Origin: JALHVH01 sp964544265
GTDB taxonomy: Bacteria; Acidobacteriota; Aminicenantia; Aminicenantales; Saccharicenantaceae
Assembly: GCA_964544265.1 (NCBI GenBank)
Contig: CAZJBD010000005.1
Location: 1 to 47,241 of the forward strand
Length of the DNA: 47,241 nt
Direction: 5' to 3'
In this document: positions 25,651-33,381 of the stretch, one piece after another
Layout: each line of letters starts with the position of its first letter
Numbering within the stretch: the first letter of the stretch is position 1
Notes under the pieces: generated by a model
Databases searched by the model: none
What the model was told of the DNA's origin: nothing
Seen by the model: the letters and a program-made list of their open reading frames with translations, nothing else
Translations under genes and position numbers: made by a program

Positions 25651-26763
25651 TCACTTCCAACCTTTCAGGGCTTCCTCGACGCGGCTCAGGCCGGCGACGA
25701 GGTAAGTCTCTTGGGGTCCGTAGCCGAACCGGAGGTAATGATCAACCTCGAAATGGTCGCCCGGGACCAGGAGGACGCTCTTTTCCCGAATGAGCCTCTC
25801 GACGAGTCCGGTTGAGTTGATCGCGAGGTTGTAATGGGCGAAAAGAATCGCCCCGGCTTTAGGCGGTCGAAACGTAAAGATGCCCCCCTGCTTTTTGAGC
25901 CATGCCTCGAGGATCGGCAAGTTCTTGTTGAGGATCCCCCGGGTCCGGGCGAGGATCCGGTCCTTGTTTTTAGGATCCAGGGCAATCGCCGCAAGCTTGT
26001 CGCTGAGAGCGGAGGGGGAGATCGTCGTATAATCGTGGTAGGGCCACGTCTTCTCGATGATCTCTTCCGGCCCCACGACCCAGCCGATTCTCAGCCCGGG
26101 CAGACCGTAGGCCTTAGACAGGCCGTTGACGACGAGGACCTTGTCGTATTTTCCCCAGAAGCTTGGTGTCAGGACGCCGTTGAGCTCAGCTCCCTGGTAG
26201 ACCTCGTCGCAGAGGATCCAGGCGCCCACTTTGGCGGCAACATCGATGACCGTCTTCATCGACTCGGCGGTCAAGACGGAACCCGTTGGATTGTTCGGGT
26301 TGGTCAGGACGATGATTTTGGTCTTGCGGGTAACAAGCTTTCTGAGCTCATCCGGATCGGGCTGCCAGCCTGTCTCCTCATGAAGGGCAAAGGGTTTGAC
26401 CTTCGCCCCAAAACCCCTGAGGAGACCCCACATCTGCATGTAGTTCGGCAACTCGAAAAGGACCTCGTCTCCCGATTCGATCAAGCTCCATATCAGGAGG
26501 AAGTTCGCCTCCGAGGAGCCGGCGGTCGCCAGGATCTGCCCGAGGCCGATTCCCGGGTAGAGCCGGGCGATTCGCTCCCGGAGTTCGGGGGTGCCGTTGG
26601 TTTGGGTGTAGCCGATCTCAATCCGGCGGACTCGAGCGAGCTCGTCCGGAGTGAGCAGCTCGTTGAGGGAGAGGGGGTGGACGCCGCTTTCCGAAAGATT
26701 ATATTCCACCACGTTCTCCCAGGTGGACTGCATCCGTTCCATTTTGAAGGTCTCGATCTTCAT
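25651..26763 (-). CDS. Class I/II PLP-dependent aminotransferase
   Basis: 370 aa, cytoplasmic. Fold type I motifs are visible: NPNNPTG (155-161), CDEVYQGAE (Asp186, Tyr189) and the PLP lysine in NGLSKAYGLPGLRIGW (Lys217), with RFGYG near the C-terminus. The N-terminus lacks a DNA-binding domain. The LSKAYGLPGLRIGW form resembles aspartate/aromatic aminotransferases and the putative capreomycidine-synthase-like group. Lies 9 nt after the 277-residue membrane protein gene, suggesting it belongs to the COG3379 operon transcriptionally. Amino donor and acceptor cannot be inferred. Confidence 0.85.
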   Translation of the reverse strand: MKIETFKMERMQSTWENVVEYNLSESGVHPLSLNELLTPDELARVRRIEIGYTQTNGTPELRERIARLYPGIGLGQILATAGSSEANFLLIWSLIESGDEVLFELPNYMQMWGLLRGFGAKVKPFALHEETGWQPDPDELRKLVTRKTKIIVLTNPNNPTGSVLTAESMKTVIDVAAKVGAWILCDEVYQGAELNGVLTPSFWGKYDKVLVVNGLSKAYGLPGLRIGWVVGPEEIIEKTWPYHDYTTISPSALSDKLAAIALDPKNKDRILARTRGILNKNLPILEAWLKKQGGIFTFRPPKAGAILFAHYNLAINSTGLVERLIREKSVLLVPGDHFEVDHYLRFGYGPQETYLVAGLSRVEEALKGWK

Positions 26764-26772
26764 GGGGACTCC

Positions 26773-27606
26773 TTAGATTTCAACCTTGAAGACGCCTTTG
26801 AATGCCAATCCGAAGATGATGGAGAGGACAAAGTAAATCACGAGCCAGTGAATAGGCAGGCCGAATAAGTTCATGCGGGCCGCCGGATACTTGAGCTCGA
26901 CCGACTTCGCGAGTGATCCGGAGGGCAGGGGTCGCTCTCCAGGATTGAAGGCCTGGTCGAGGATATTTCGGCCAACTCGAATCGTCGAGATCTTGCTTAG
27001 AGGCTTGGCACCGACGATGACGTCCTTGACGATCGTCCTGTCGCCGACGGCAAGCGTGAGTTGCCCGAGGCCGACTTCTTTGGCCTTGACCCTCCAGTCG
27101 ATTTCAGCTTCGTCTTCGATTCGCAGGGGGGGCGTTTCGATCTCAAGCTGGCGTGGAGGCTCTACGTCGACCGCCACTTCAGACGCGAAGCGGTCTCCAC
27201 CAAGCTTGACCTTGAGGATGGCGGATTCGCCCGGCTCGAGGGACCGGACGCCGAACCAAAGGTTAAGCTGGATGAGGATGAGGAGGATCGGGACGATCAT
27301 CACCAGCATCGGCTTCGAGTTGTGACCGATGTATTTGAGGTTGGCCAAGAGGATTCGACCCTGGGCCCTGAATTGGATGCGCATGTCGTCCGGAAACAGG
27401 CGGAGTTCCAGGAGGTGGGCTTTGATCAGGCTTTTAGCCTTTATAATCCCCGCCTGATTCGATGTATGCCGGAAGATGAGGAGCATCAGGAAGGAGGTCA
27501 GCAGGGATATGAGGATCATTCCCACCCAAGGACTCATATTCCGGAACGGCAAAAACAGGATGTCAAAGAGCTTGCCCACAACCGAGTTAAAGATCCACAT
27601 ATTCAT
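26773..27606 (-). CDS. Three-TM membrane protein, possibly Oxa1/YidC-superfamily-like (DUF106/EMC3-type)
   Basis: 277 aa. Predicted membrane segments lie at about 27-46, 95-117 and 250-271. Between the first two is a basic, helical, presumably cytoplasmic hairpin (AGIIKAKSLIKAHLLELRLF, ILLANLKYIGHNSKP) leading into PMLVMIVPILLILIQLNLWF. That order of TM, helical hairpin, conserved KPM-type entry and TM is reminiscent of the archaeal DUF106 and EMC3/TMCO1 branch of the Oxa1/YidC superfamily. The roughly 130 residues between TM2 and TM3 form a beta-rich domain. The start overlaps the upstream stop by one base (TGATG). Function is unknown; the superfamily link is a pattern match, not proven. Confidence 0.6.
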   Translation of the reverse strand: MNMWIFNSVVGKLFDILFLPFRNMSPWVGMILISLLTSFLMLLIFRHTSNQAGIIKAKSLIKAHLLELRLFPDDMRIQFRAQGRILLANLKYIGHNSKPMLVMIVPILLILIQLNLWFGVRSLEPGESAILKVKLGGDRFASEVAVDVEPPRQLEIETPPLRIEDEAEIDWRVKAKEVGLGQLTLAVGDRTIVKDVIVGAKPLSKISTIRVGRNILDQAFNPGERPLPSGSLAKSVELKYPAARMNLFGLPIHWLVIYFVLSIIFGLAFKGVFKVEI

Positions 27607-27797
27607 CAGGAAATGTAGCCTAATCCCTTGAGCTTTTTCTTGATCTCCTCCTCCGAATCGGCCTCCTCGATCTTGGCGATCTCCTTTTCCAGGAGGTGGG
27701 TGATGAATTCCTCGGGCGAGGTGTAGCCCGACATCGCAGCGAACTTTTTGACCTTGTCGAAAAGGCCTTTCTCGATCTTCACTTTTGCCTTGCCCAT
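27606..27797 (-). CDS. 63-residue helical protein, ribbon-helix-helix-like
   Basis: 63 aa. The N-terminal strand-like KAKVKIEKGLFDKVKKFAAM and SGYTSPEEFITHLLEKEIAK resemble ribbon-helix-helix proteins, where a short strand precedes two helices; the C-terminus is acidic then basic (EEADSEEEIKKKLKGLGY). GGGAGAT about 6 nt upstream is the ribosome binding site. It is translationally coupled to the membrane protein gene that follows (TGATG overlap) and lies 44 bp after the third AlkP-family gene. May be a small regulator of the operon or a structural partner of the membrane protein; neither is shown. Confidence 0.65.
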   Translation of the reverse strand: MGKAKVKIEKGLFDKVKKFAAMSGYTSPEEFITHLLEKEIAKIEEADSEEEIKKKLKGLGYIS

Positions 27798-27841
27798 AAT
27801 GATCTCCCTTCTTTATTGATAACGCAGGCTGGAACCTGCGG

Positions 27842-29827
27842 CTATAATAATACGGCTTTGCCGATCATCTCCTTCGGTTTTTCGATGCCGAAGATGTCCA
27901 GGATAGTCGCGGTGAGGTCATAGAGGGCTGGCGACTCCGCCCCGATTTTCCGATTCGTGACCAGGACGCCGGGGAGGACCTCGGCCGCAGACATGTGGTC
28001 GCCGCTCCACTTCTGCCTGTTGTCCTCAAGGATCTCCTTCGGAAAGCTTCCGAGCGGCGAAGCCCAGGAGATGCGATATCCGCGGTTGAATCCCAGGATG
28101 ATGTCGGGTGCCGCGTCCACGTAAGGCCCCTGGTAGACGTCCTTGGAGATATAAGCTTTGAGAATGACCTTCTCGCCGGTCTTTGGGTCGGTGACCTCCT
28201 CGAGTTTACGGGCGATCTCCCGGATGAGGTTGTCCTTTTCCGGACCGGCGTTGACGATGCCCTCGTTCTCCCGGCCCCTCTGGTTGATGTAGAGACCGTT
28301 CAGCCCGATACCGTAGGCCCGGCTCCGCGACCAGTCCGAGTTCTCGAAGAGCGAGCTGTCCTCCTGTCTGCCCCGTTTGATAAGCCGGTGGTAGCCGTTG
28401 TCCTTGAGCCAGGTGTTGAGGTTGAAGCCGCGCCGGAAGGGATTGAAGCCGTGGTCGGACATGACGATAATGGTCGTGTCCTTGTCCATCTTGGCCATCG
28501 TCCTGGCCAAGACCTTGTCCATGGCGATGTAAGTCGACTCTATGACATTTCCAAACTTCTCCGCGAGCTTGGCATCGTAGGCGGGATGCCCGGGATCGAT
28601 GAGCCGCCAGAACATGTGCTGGCGCTGGTCGGTGTTGGAGAAGTAATAGAAAAGGAGCCCTGAATCGAAACGCCCAAACTCATAATCATACATGGCGAGG
28701 CTTTCGCGGAGGACCCGGTCGTCCATCTCCAGGAACTCCGCGTCATCCAGCACGCCGTTGTCCAAGGCGCTCGTATCCGTGGGGAACCCCTTGGTGAAAT
28801 AGGGGCCGAATTTTTTTTCGAGTTCTTTGGCATAGGACCCGGGCGTCGAGATGGGCAGGGCCGGATTGCCCGGGTCTATGTTGACCGGGCTTATGTAGAG
28901 CTTGAATTTCGGCCGGACCTCCTTGAGATAGAAAAGGCAAATTCCGCTGACGCCCTGGGTCGGGATGAGCCCGAAGCGAATCCGCTTCCAGCCGCTCCAT
29001 TCGCCTTCTTTGAGGATAAACTCCTGGTCCCCGATGACAATCTTGGCGACCGGATTCGACGGATCGATATAGACTTTAAAATCGATTGACGTCTCAGGGC
29101 CACCTTCCCGGAAGCCGTTGTCAGGCCCCGGCAGCTTGGCTTCGACCCGGTTGCCAATGACATAGACCTCATGCAGGCGGCCGCCGCCTCCCACCTCCGA
29201 GGTGATCTGTCTGGATTCGTTGGTGTAGTAATTAAAGATACCGTAGGACCCCTTGATGTCTGGGGCACCGAAGCCGGAGATCGTCCGCTGATTCGTCTCG
29301 ACCGGAGGATAGTTGGATGCGATCTTGAAAATGGTGGCCGGAATGTCGTGCTCCTCGAGAATCTGCCAGAAAGCCCTGCCTTTACGGAGGTTTCTGACGC
29401 TCCCGCCAGACAAGGGGAGGATGATGGATCCGAGCTTAATCGTCCTCTTCGCCCCTTCGGTCGCCGAGGCCGAAAAAATCGGGATATAGGTCTTGGCGTC
29501 CCTGTGGATAAAATCGAAGATGCCGTGGCCTCCCGGGTTCGTCCCGGCGATGAAGTTCGACCAGGCTACGGGGGTCTGGGGCGGAACGCTGGTCTGGAGG
29601 GCGCTGAGACCCCCCTGGTCGGCGAGCTTTTTGAAGGCAGGAAGCTTTCCCTGGTCTATCCAGATCCGGACGAGGTGGGGATCCAGGCCGTCGAACCCAA
29701 GGACGATGACCTTGCGGGCCGTGGCCTTCTTGCCGGCTGTCCGGATCATGGGTGCAGAGTTTCCGCCGAGGGCGAGTGCCGAGGCGGCCCCGAGTCCCAA
29801 TTTAAGGAATTCTCTTCGGTCAATCAT
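27842..29827 (-). CDS. Tat-exported AlkP-superfamily phosphohydrolase/phosphodiesterase (COG3379-type)
   Basis: 661 aa from the ATG at 29827 (AGGAGGGG upstream), which starts a twin-arginine signal (DRREFLKLG, residues 3-11). Exported folded. Catalytic landmarks: VLGFDGLDP with metal ligand Asp46, the nucleophile region VPPQTPVAWSNFIAG with Thr85 in the nucleophile position, TDQRQHMFWRLIDPGHPAYD, and IVMSDHGFNPFRRGFNLNTWL. A WSGDHMSAAEVLPGVL motif near the end supplies the last metal ligands. The family resembles type I phosphodiesterase/nucleotide pyrophosphatases. The start overlaps the preceding gene by 8 nt. Substrate unknown; an envelope phosphoester is plausible given export. Confidence 0.82.
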   Translation of the reverse strand: MIDRREFLKLGLGAASALALGGNSAPMIRTAGKKATARKVIVLGFDGLDPHLVRIWIDQGKLPAFKKLADQGGLSALQTSVPPQTPVAWSNFIAGTNPGGHGIFDFIHRDAKTYIPIFSASATEGAKRTIKLGSIILPLSGGSVRNLRKGRAFWQILEEHDIPATIFKIASNYPPVETNQRTISGFGAPDIKGSYGIFNYYTNESRQITSEVGGGGRLHEVYVIGNRVEAKLPGPDNGFREGGPETSIDFKVYIDPSNPVAKIVIGDQEFILKEGEWSGWKRIRFGLIPTQGVSGICLFYLKEVRPKFKLYISPVNIDPGNPALPISTPGSYAKELEKKFGPYFTKGFPTDTSALDNGVLDDAEFLEMDDRVLRESLAMYDYEFGRFDSGLLFYYFSNTDQRQHMFWRLIDPGHPAYDAKLAEKFGNVIESTYIAMDKVLARTMAKMDKDTTIIVMSDHGFNPFRRGFNLNTWLKDNGYHRLIKRGRQEDSSLFENSDWSRSRAYGIGLNGLYINQRGRENEGIVNAGPEKDNLIREIARKLEEVTDPKTGEKVILKAYISKDVYQGPYVDAAPDIILGFNRGYRISWASPLGSFPKEILEDNRQKWSGDHMSAAEVLPGVLVTNRKIGAESPALYDLTATILDIFGIEKPKEMIGKAVLL

Positions 29828-31961
29828 TTTTTTCCCCTCCTGTTTGAAAGGGCTCGGTGGTATCAAGCAAGCTCTTTCCGTCCATTTGGGCCGGGGCCTT
29901 CAGCCCAAAAAGGTCAAGGATGGTGGGGGCGATATCCATGATGGATGGGCTCGTCTGTTTCAGCTTGAGGCTCGAAAATAGGACTCCTGGAACGACCTTG
30001 GGATCGATACAATGGTCCCCGCTCCAGGCTTTGATGTTATCATCAAAGATGACATCGTTCACTTTTCCGGTGACCGAATCCCAGGAGGCCCGATAGCCTT
30101 CGGCGTAGCCGATGACCAGATCGGGCGCGTTGGTTTTGTACGGCCCCGCATAGATTTTTTCGGTGTCGTAAGCCTGGTTGACGGCCGTGGCGTTTTTTGC
30201 GGCGTCCTTGAGGCCGCTGAGTTTTCTGACCAGTTCCTCCTTGAGCGCCCCGGCCTCTTCGCCTGGAGCGACCGTGCCCTTGGCCTCGCGTCCCTTGAGA
30301 TTGAGGTAGAGCCCGCCGAGCCCTAGGGCGTACGCCCTAGTTTTATCCCAATCGACGTCCTTGAACCACTCGCCGCTTTCACTCTTTCCGTCGTTGAGGG
30401 CGAGATAGCCGTTTTTCCAGAGCCAGGAGTTGATGTTGACCCCGCGGCGGAACGACTTGAAACCGTGATCGGACATGACGATGAGGACACTCCTCGAATC
30501 GAGCTTGGCCCGGACGCGGCCCACGAGGCCGTCCATCCGGGTATAGAGGTCCTCGATGACTTTGGGGCTCATGGTGTTCTGACCCGGCCTCAAGGCCGGG
30601 TGTCCCTTATCAAGGTATCGCATAAACATATGCTGGATGCTGTCTGTCGTTTCGAAAACACAGCAGACAAGGCCCTTCCGGGTGTTCTCTATGGCTTTGA
30701 AGACCATGCTCTCCCATTCCATGTGATTGGCATAGGTCAGCTCCAGGAACGCTTGCTCGCTGAGGACGCCTTCGTTGAGGGCCCAGGTATCGTTGGCTTC
30801 GCCCAGGGTGATGAAGCTCCCGAGGAGCCTAGCCAGGTAAACGGAGTAGATGAAAGGGTGGGAGATCGGCAGGGCCGGTTTCTCCGGGTCGATATTGAGC
30901 GGCGTGACGTACATTTCGAAGTGCGGTCTGACCTGCGAAACATAAAACTTGCAAATGGCCTGAATTTTCATCCCTAACCCAGGCTTGAAGGTGATCCGGG
31001 TCCAGGGGGAGAAGGTATTTTTTTTCAGGACGATCCTCTGACCGGAGACCTCGATCGAAGCCTCCTCGTTCTTGGAGTCGACCGTTATGGTCATAGGGAG
31101 GCGAATCTCCTCCGCCTTCTTAAGGAGCGAGTTCTCCGGCCCGGAGATGTAGGTCTCGATCCGGCCATCGGTGAGGGCAACAGGGACGTTCTGTCCGCCC
31201 TCCTTTCTTTCGAGTCTTGCCTTGTCCGTCGTATAAAAGGAGAACGTTCCCTGACTGCCTTTAAGGTCGGGCGCGCACATCCCCGAGAGGAGATGTCCCT
31301 TGAACTTCTCCGGCGGGAAGGTGATGGGCACGCGGAGGACCGTGCTGAAGATTCCTTTTTCGCCCAAAATCTTCCAGAAGGGAACGCTTTTGCGCATCCC
31401 CCGGATCTCGGGTTTGGACAAAGGGATATTGTATTTCCCCAAGGACAGGACCCTCTTGGGATTTCCGATGCGGGCGGATGAAAGATCGGGAAGGTAGGTC
31501 CGAGGGTCGCGGCTCAGGAAGTCGAAAATATTGTGCTTGGAAGGCTCGGAACCGGTCATGAAGGACGACCAGGCCACCGGTGAGATGGACGGGATCGTCG
31601 TCCGGAGCCTGGCGTAGGTTCCTTCCTTTTTGAGCCCGAGGAGGTTGGGGAGTTTCCCTTCGGCCATGAACTTTTCGGCCAGAGACGGCTCCAGGCCGTC
31701 AAGACCCAGGATGACGATCCTGTTGACTTTGCTCGTCTTGTAGGCGCGTTGTCCCCGGATAGCCCTCAAAATAAATCGGAACGGCCAGGAGAGGAACGAA
31801 AAGAGGGCCAGAAAGAAGGTGAGGAACAAAACGAGGAACGAAGAAAGGAAGGCAAAACCGGCCCCCGGCCCGATATAGGCCATGAGAGGGGTCGCTGCGG
31901 CCAGGACAAGGAGAGTGATCAGAATAAGATGTTTCTTGGTTTTGGAGTTTTCAGCGTTCAT
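29820..31961 (-). CDS. Membrane-anchored AlkP-superfamily protein (COG3379-type)
   Basis: 713 aa. Two N-terminal membrane segments (about 11-29 and 35-58) are separated by the motif AYIGPGAGFAF. A strongly basic stretch (RFILRAIRGQRAYKTSKVNR) follows, so by the positive-inside rule the catalytic domain should face the cytoplasm. Catalytic landmarks: VILGLDGLEP (Asp88), IPSISPVAWSSFMTG with Ser127 at the nucleophile position, TDSIQHMFMRYLDKGHPALR, IVMSDHGFKSFRRGVNINSWL and WSGDHCIDPKVVPGVLF. It is clearly homologous to the downstream Tat-exported protein throughout its length. Translationally coupled to both neighbours (ATGA at 31958-31961; 8-nt overlap downstream). Substrate unknown. Confidence 0.82.
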   Translation of the reverse strand: MNAENSKTKKHLILITLLVLAAATPLMAYIGPGAGFAFLSSFLVLFLTFFLALFSFLSWPFRFILRAIRGQRAYKTSKVNRIVILGLDGLEPSLAEKFMAEGKLPNLLGLKKEGTYARLRTTIPSISPVAWSSFMTGSEPSKHNIFDFLSRDPRTYLPDLSSARIGNPKRVLSLGKYNIPLSKPEIRGMRKSVPFWKILGEKGIFSTVLRVPITFPPEKFKGHLLSGMCAPDLKGSQGTFSFYTTDKARLERKEGGQNVPVALTDGRIETYISGPENSLLKKAEEIRLPMTITVDSKNEEASIEVSGQRIVLKKNTFSPWTRITFKPGLGMKIQAICKFYVSQVRPHFEMYVTPLNIDPEKPALPISHPFIYSVYLARLLGSFITLGEANDTWALNEGVLSEQAFLELTYANHMEWESMVFKAIENTRKGLVCCVFETTDSIQHMFMRYLDKGHPALRPGQNTMSPKVIEDLYTRMDGLVGRVRAKLDSRSVLIVMSDHGFKSFRRGVNINSWLWKNGYLALNDGKSESGEWFKDVDWDKTRAYALGLGGLYLNLKGREAKGTVAPGEEAGALKEELVRKLSGLKDAAKNATAVNQAYDTEKIYAGPYKTNAPDLVIGYAEGYRASWDSVTGKVNDVIFDDNIKAWSGDHCIDPKVVPGVLFSSLKLKQTSPSIMDIAPTILDLFGLKAPAQMDGKSLLDTTEPFQTGGEKND

Positions 31962-33256
31962 GAATAATTCTTCAGGATGATCTTGGCGAGGTCCTGGATG
32001 GCCAGATCCTTTCCTGCCTCCGAGTCCGCCAGAAAAAGGGCGTCGTCCCAGGTATGCATGCCCTGAAGGTCCGACCGGCCAAAGACTTCTTTTTTCTTGA
32101 CCGAGCCTTTCATGTCGAATCCCCGCTCCCCGAGGACGATGAGGTCCGGCCCCTTTGAGGCCTGAGGCCCGGAATAGACGTCCTCGGCCAGGAAGACTTT
32201 CCGGACGACCTTCTTGCCTTCGTATTCCAGCCTTTCCAGCTTCCCGGCGATCTCTGCCTTGAGGCCCTTTCTCTCGGACATGTCTACGGAACCCGACGGG
32301 AACTTCTTCCTGAGGTTCAAGTAGATGCGGTTCGGGTCCAGGGCGAAGGCCTTTGTTTCAGCGCCGACGATGTTTTCCAAGCCCACAGGAGACGGAGTCG
32401 CGAACTTGAGATAATCTTCCTGTTCAAGCCAGGCGTTGAGGTAGACCTCCTGCTCAATGCCGCAGAATCCGTGGTCCGACAGGATGTAAAGCCCTTCCTC
32501 GCTGCCGGTCATCTTGCGATAAGAGGTGAAGATCTTCTCGATAATCCGGTCCACTTGCCGGTAATAATCCAGGAAAGCCCGATGATAGGTATGAGTCGTA
32601 TCTTCATAGGCGTTCCAGAGAAAATGGTGGAGTCGGTCGGTCCCGGTAATGACGAACTCGAAGTAGTCCCACTCCTCACCCCAGAAAAAATTGAGGGCCT
32701 TCTGGCGGCCAGCCATTGTCTTGGCCAGCTCCTGCCAAAGGAACTCGGGGCTCTCTCGGGACCTCAGGGTATCGATGTCGATCTGATAGCCCATCTGTTC
32801 CAAAGCGGTTCGATAAGCGGGGGGATAGACGGCTTTGGCCATATCGAGAGACACGAAGCCGGAGATCAGGATGCCGTTTATCTTCCGGACGGGATAGGTC
32901 GACGGCTGATTAATAATGATGCTTTTCTTCCCCTTCTCGCCCAAAAAATCCCAGAACGTTCTCGTCTGAAGGTCCAGGGCGTTCGGGAAGCGAATCTCGT
33001 AAGAGTTCGGCCTGAAATCGGTGAACCCGAAGATGCCGTGAACCCCGGAATCCTTCCCGGTCATAAAATTCGTCCAGGAAACCGCCGAGATCTCGGGCAG
33101 GCTGGCCTTCATCCGGTGGAGGTGCCCTGAATTGATGAGCCTGGCCGCCGTGGACATGATGCCCTTACTGGCCAGGTCTAAAAGCAGCGTGTAAGGGACT
33201 CCGTCCAGTCCGATAACGCAGGCGCGATTTCTCCTTTTAATCTTAAAGATGGACAT
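31958..33256 (-). CDS. Soluble AlkP-superfamily protein (COG3379-type), first gene of operon
   Basis: 432 aa with no signal peptide or membrane segment, so cytoplasmic. Shorter than its two downstream paralogues. Landmarks: CVIGLDGVPY (Asp18), LPEISAVSWTNFMTG with Ser57 in the nucleophile position, HGIFGFTDFRPNSYEIRFP, TGTDRLHHFLWNAYED (Asp207, His210/211), LSDHGFCGIEQEVYLNAWL (Asp261, His262) and GMHTWDDALFLAD near the C-terminus. These are the usual two-metal ligands. First gene of the operon 33256-25048, with a consensus promoter 11 nt before its ATG and no Shine-Dalgarno. Could be a phosphomutase, phosphatase or phosphotransferase. Confidence 0.8.
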   Translation of the reverse strand: MSIFKIKRRNRACVIGLDGVPYTLLLDLASKGIMSTAARLINSGHLHRMKASLPEISAVSWTNFMTGKDSGVHGIFGFTDFRPNSYEIRFPNALDLQTRTFWDFLGEKGKKSIIINQPSTYPVRKINGILISGFVSLDMAKAVYPPAYRTALEQMGYQIDIDTLRSRESPEFLWQELAKTMAGRQKALNFFWGEEWDYFEFVITGTDRLHHFLWNAYEDTTHTYHRAFLDYYRQVDRIIEKIFTSYRKMTGSEEGLYILSDHGFCGIEQEVYLNAWLEQEDYLKFATPSPVGLENIVGAETKAFALDPNRIYLNLRKKFPSGSVDMSERKGLKAEIAGKLERLEYEGKKVVRKVFLAEDVYSGPQASKGPDLIVLGERGFDMKGSVKKKEVFGRSDLQGMHTWDDALFLADSEAGKDLAIQDLAKIILKNYS

Positions 33257-33267
33257 AAAGGTGACTT

Positions 33268-33295
33268 ATTATACCTGGATGCCGAATTTTGTCAA
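33268..33295 (-). promoter_or_regulatory. Consensus promoter of the COG3379 operon
   Basis: On the minus strand TTGACA (33295-33290), 16-bp spacer and TATAAT (33273-33268); both boxes match the sigma70 consensus exactly. Transcription should begin near 33261, leaving a leader of about 5 nt before the ATG at 33256. Confidence 0.75.
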
Positions 33296-33316
33296 TCAAC
33301 GTTGGGCAGCGAAAAA

Positions 33317-33345
33317 TTGACAACTCCGGATGAGGTTGTTAAAGT
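33317..33345 (+). promoter_or_regulatory. Promoter of the class III aminotransferase gene
   Basis: TTGACA (33317-33322), 17-bp spacer and TAAAGT (33340-33345). Predicted start is near 33352, giving a leader of about 30 nt with AGGAG at 33364-33368. The -35 box lies 21 bp from the -35 box of the divergent COG3379 promoter, so one regulator or one polymerase could affect both. Confidence 0.6.
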
Positions 33346-33381
33346 GTTACCAAAAAAATTGCCAGGAGCCTGAGCATCAGA

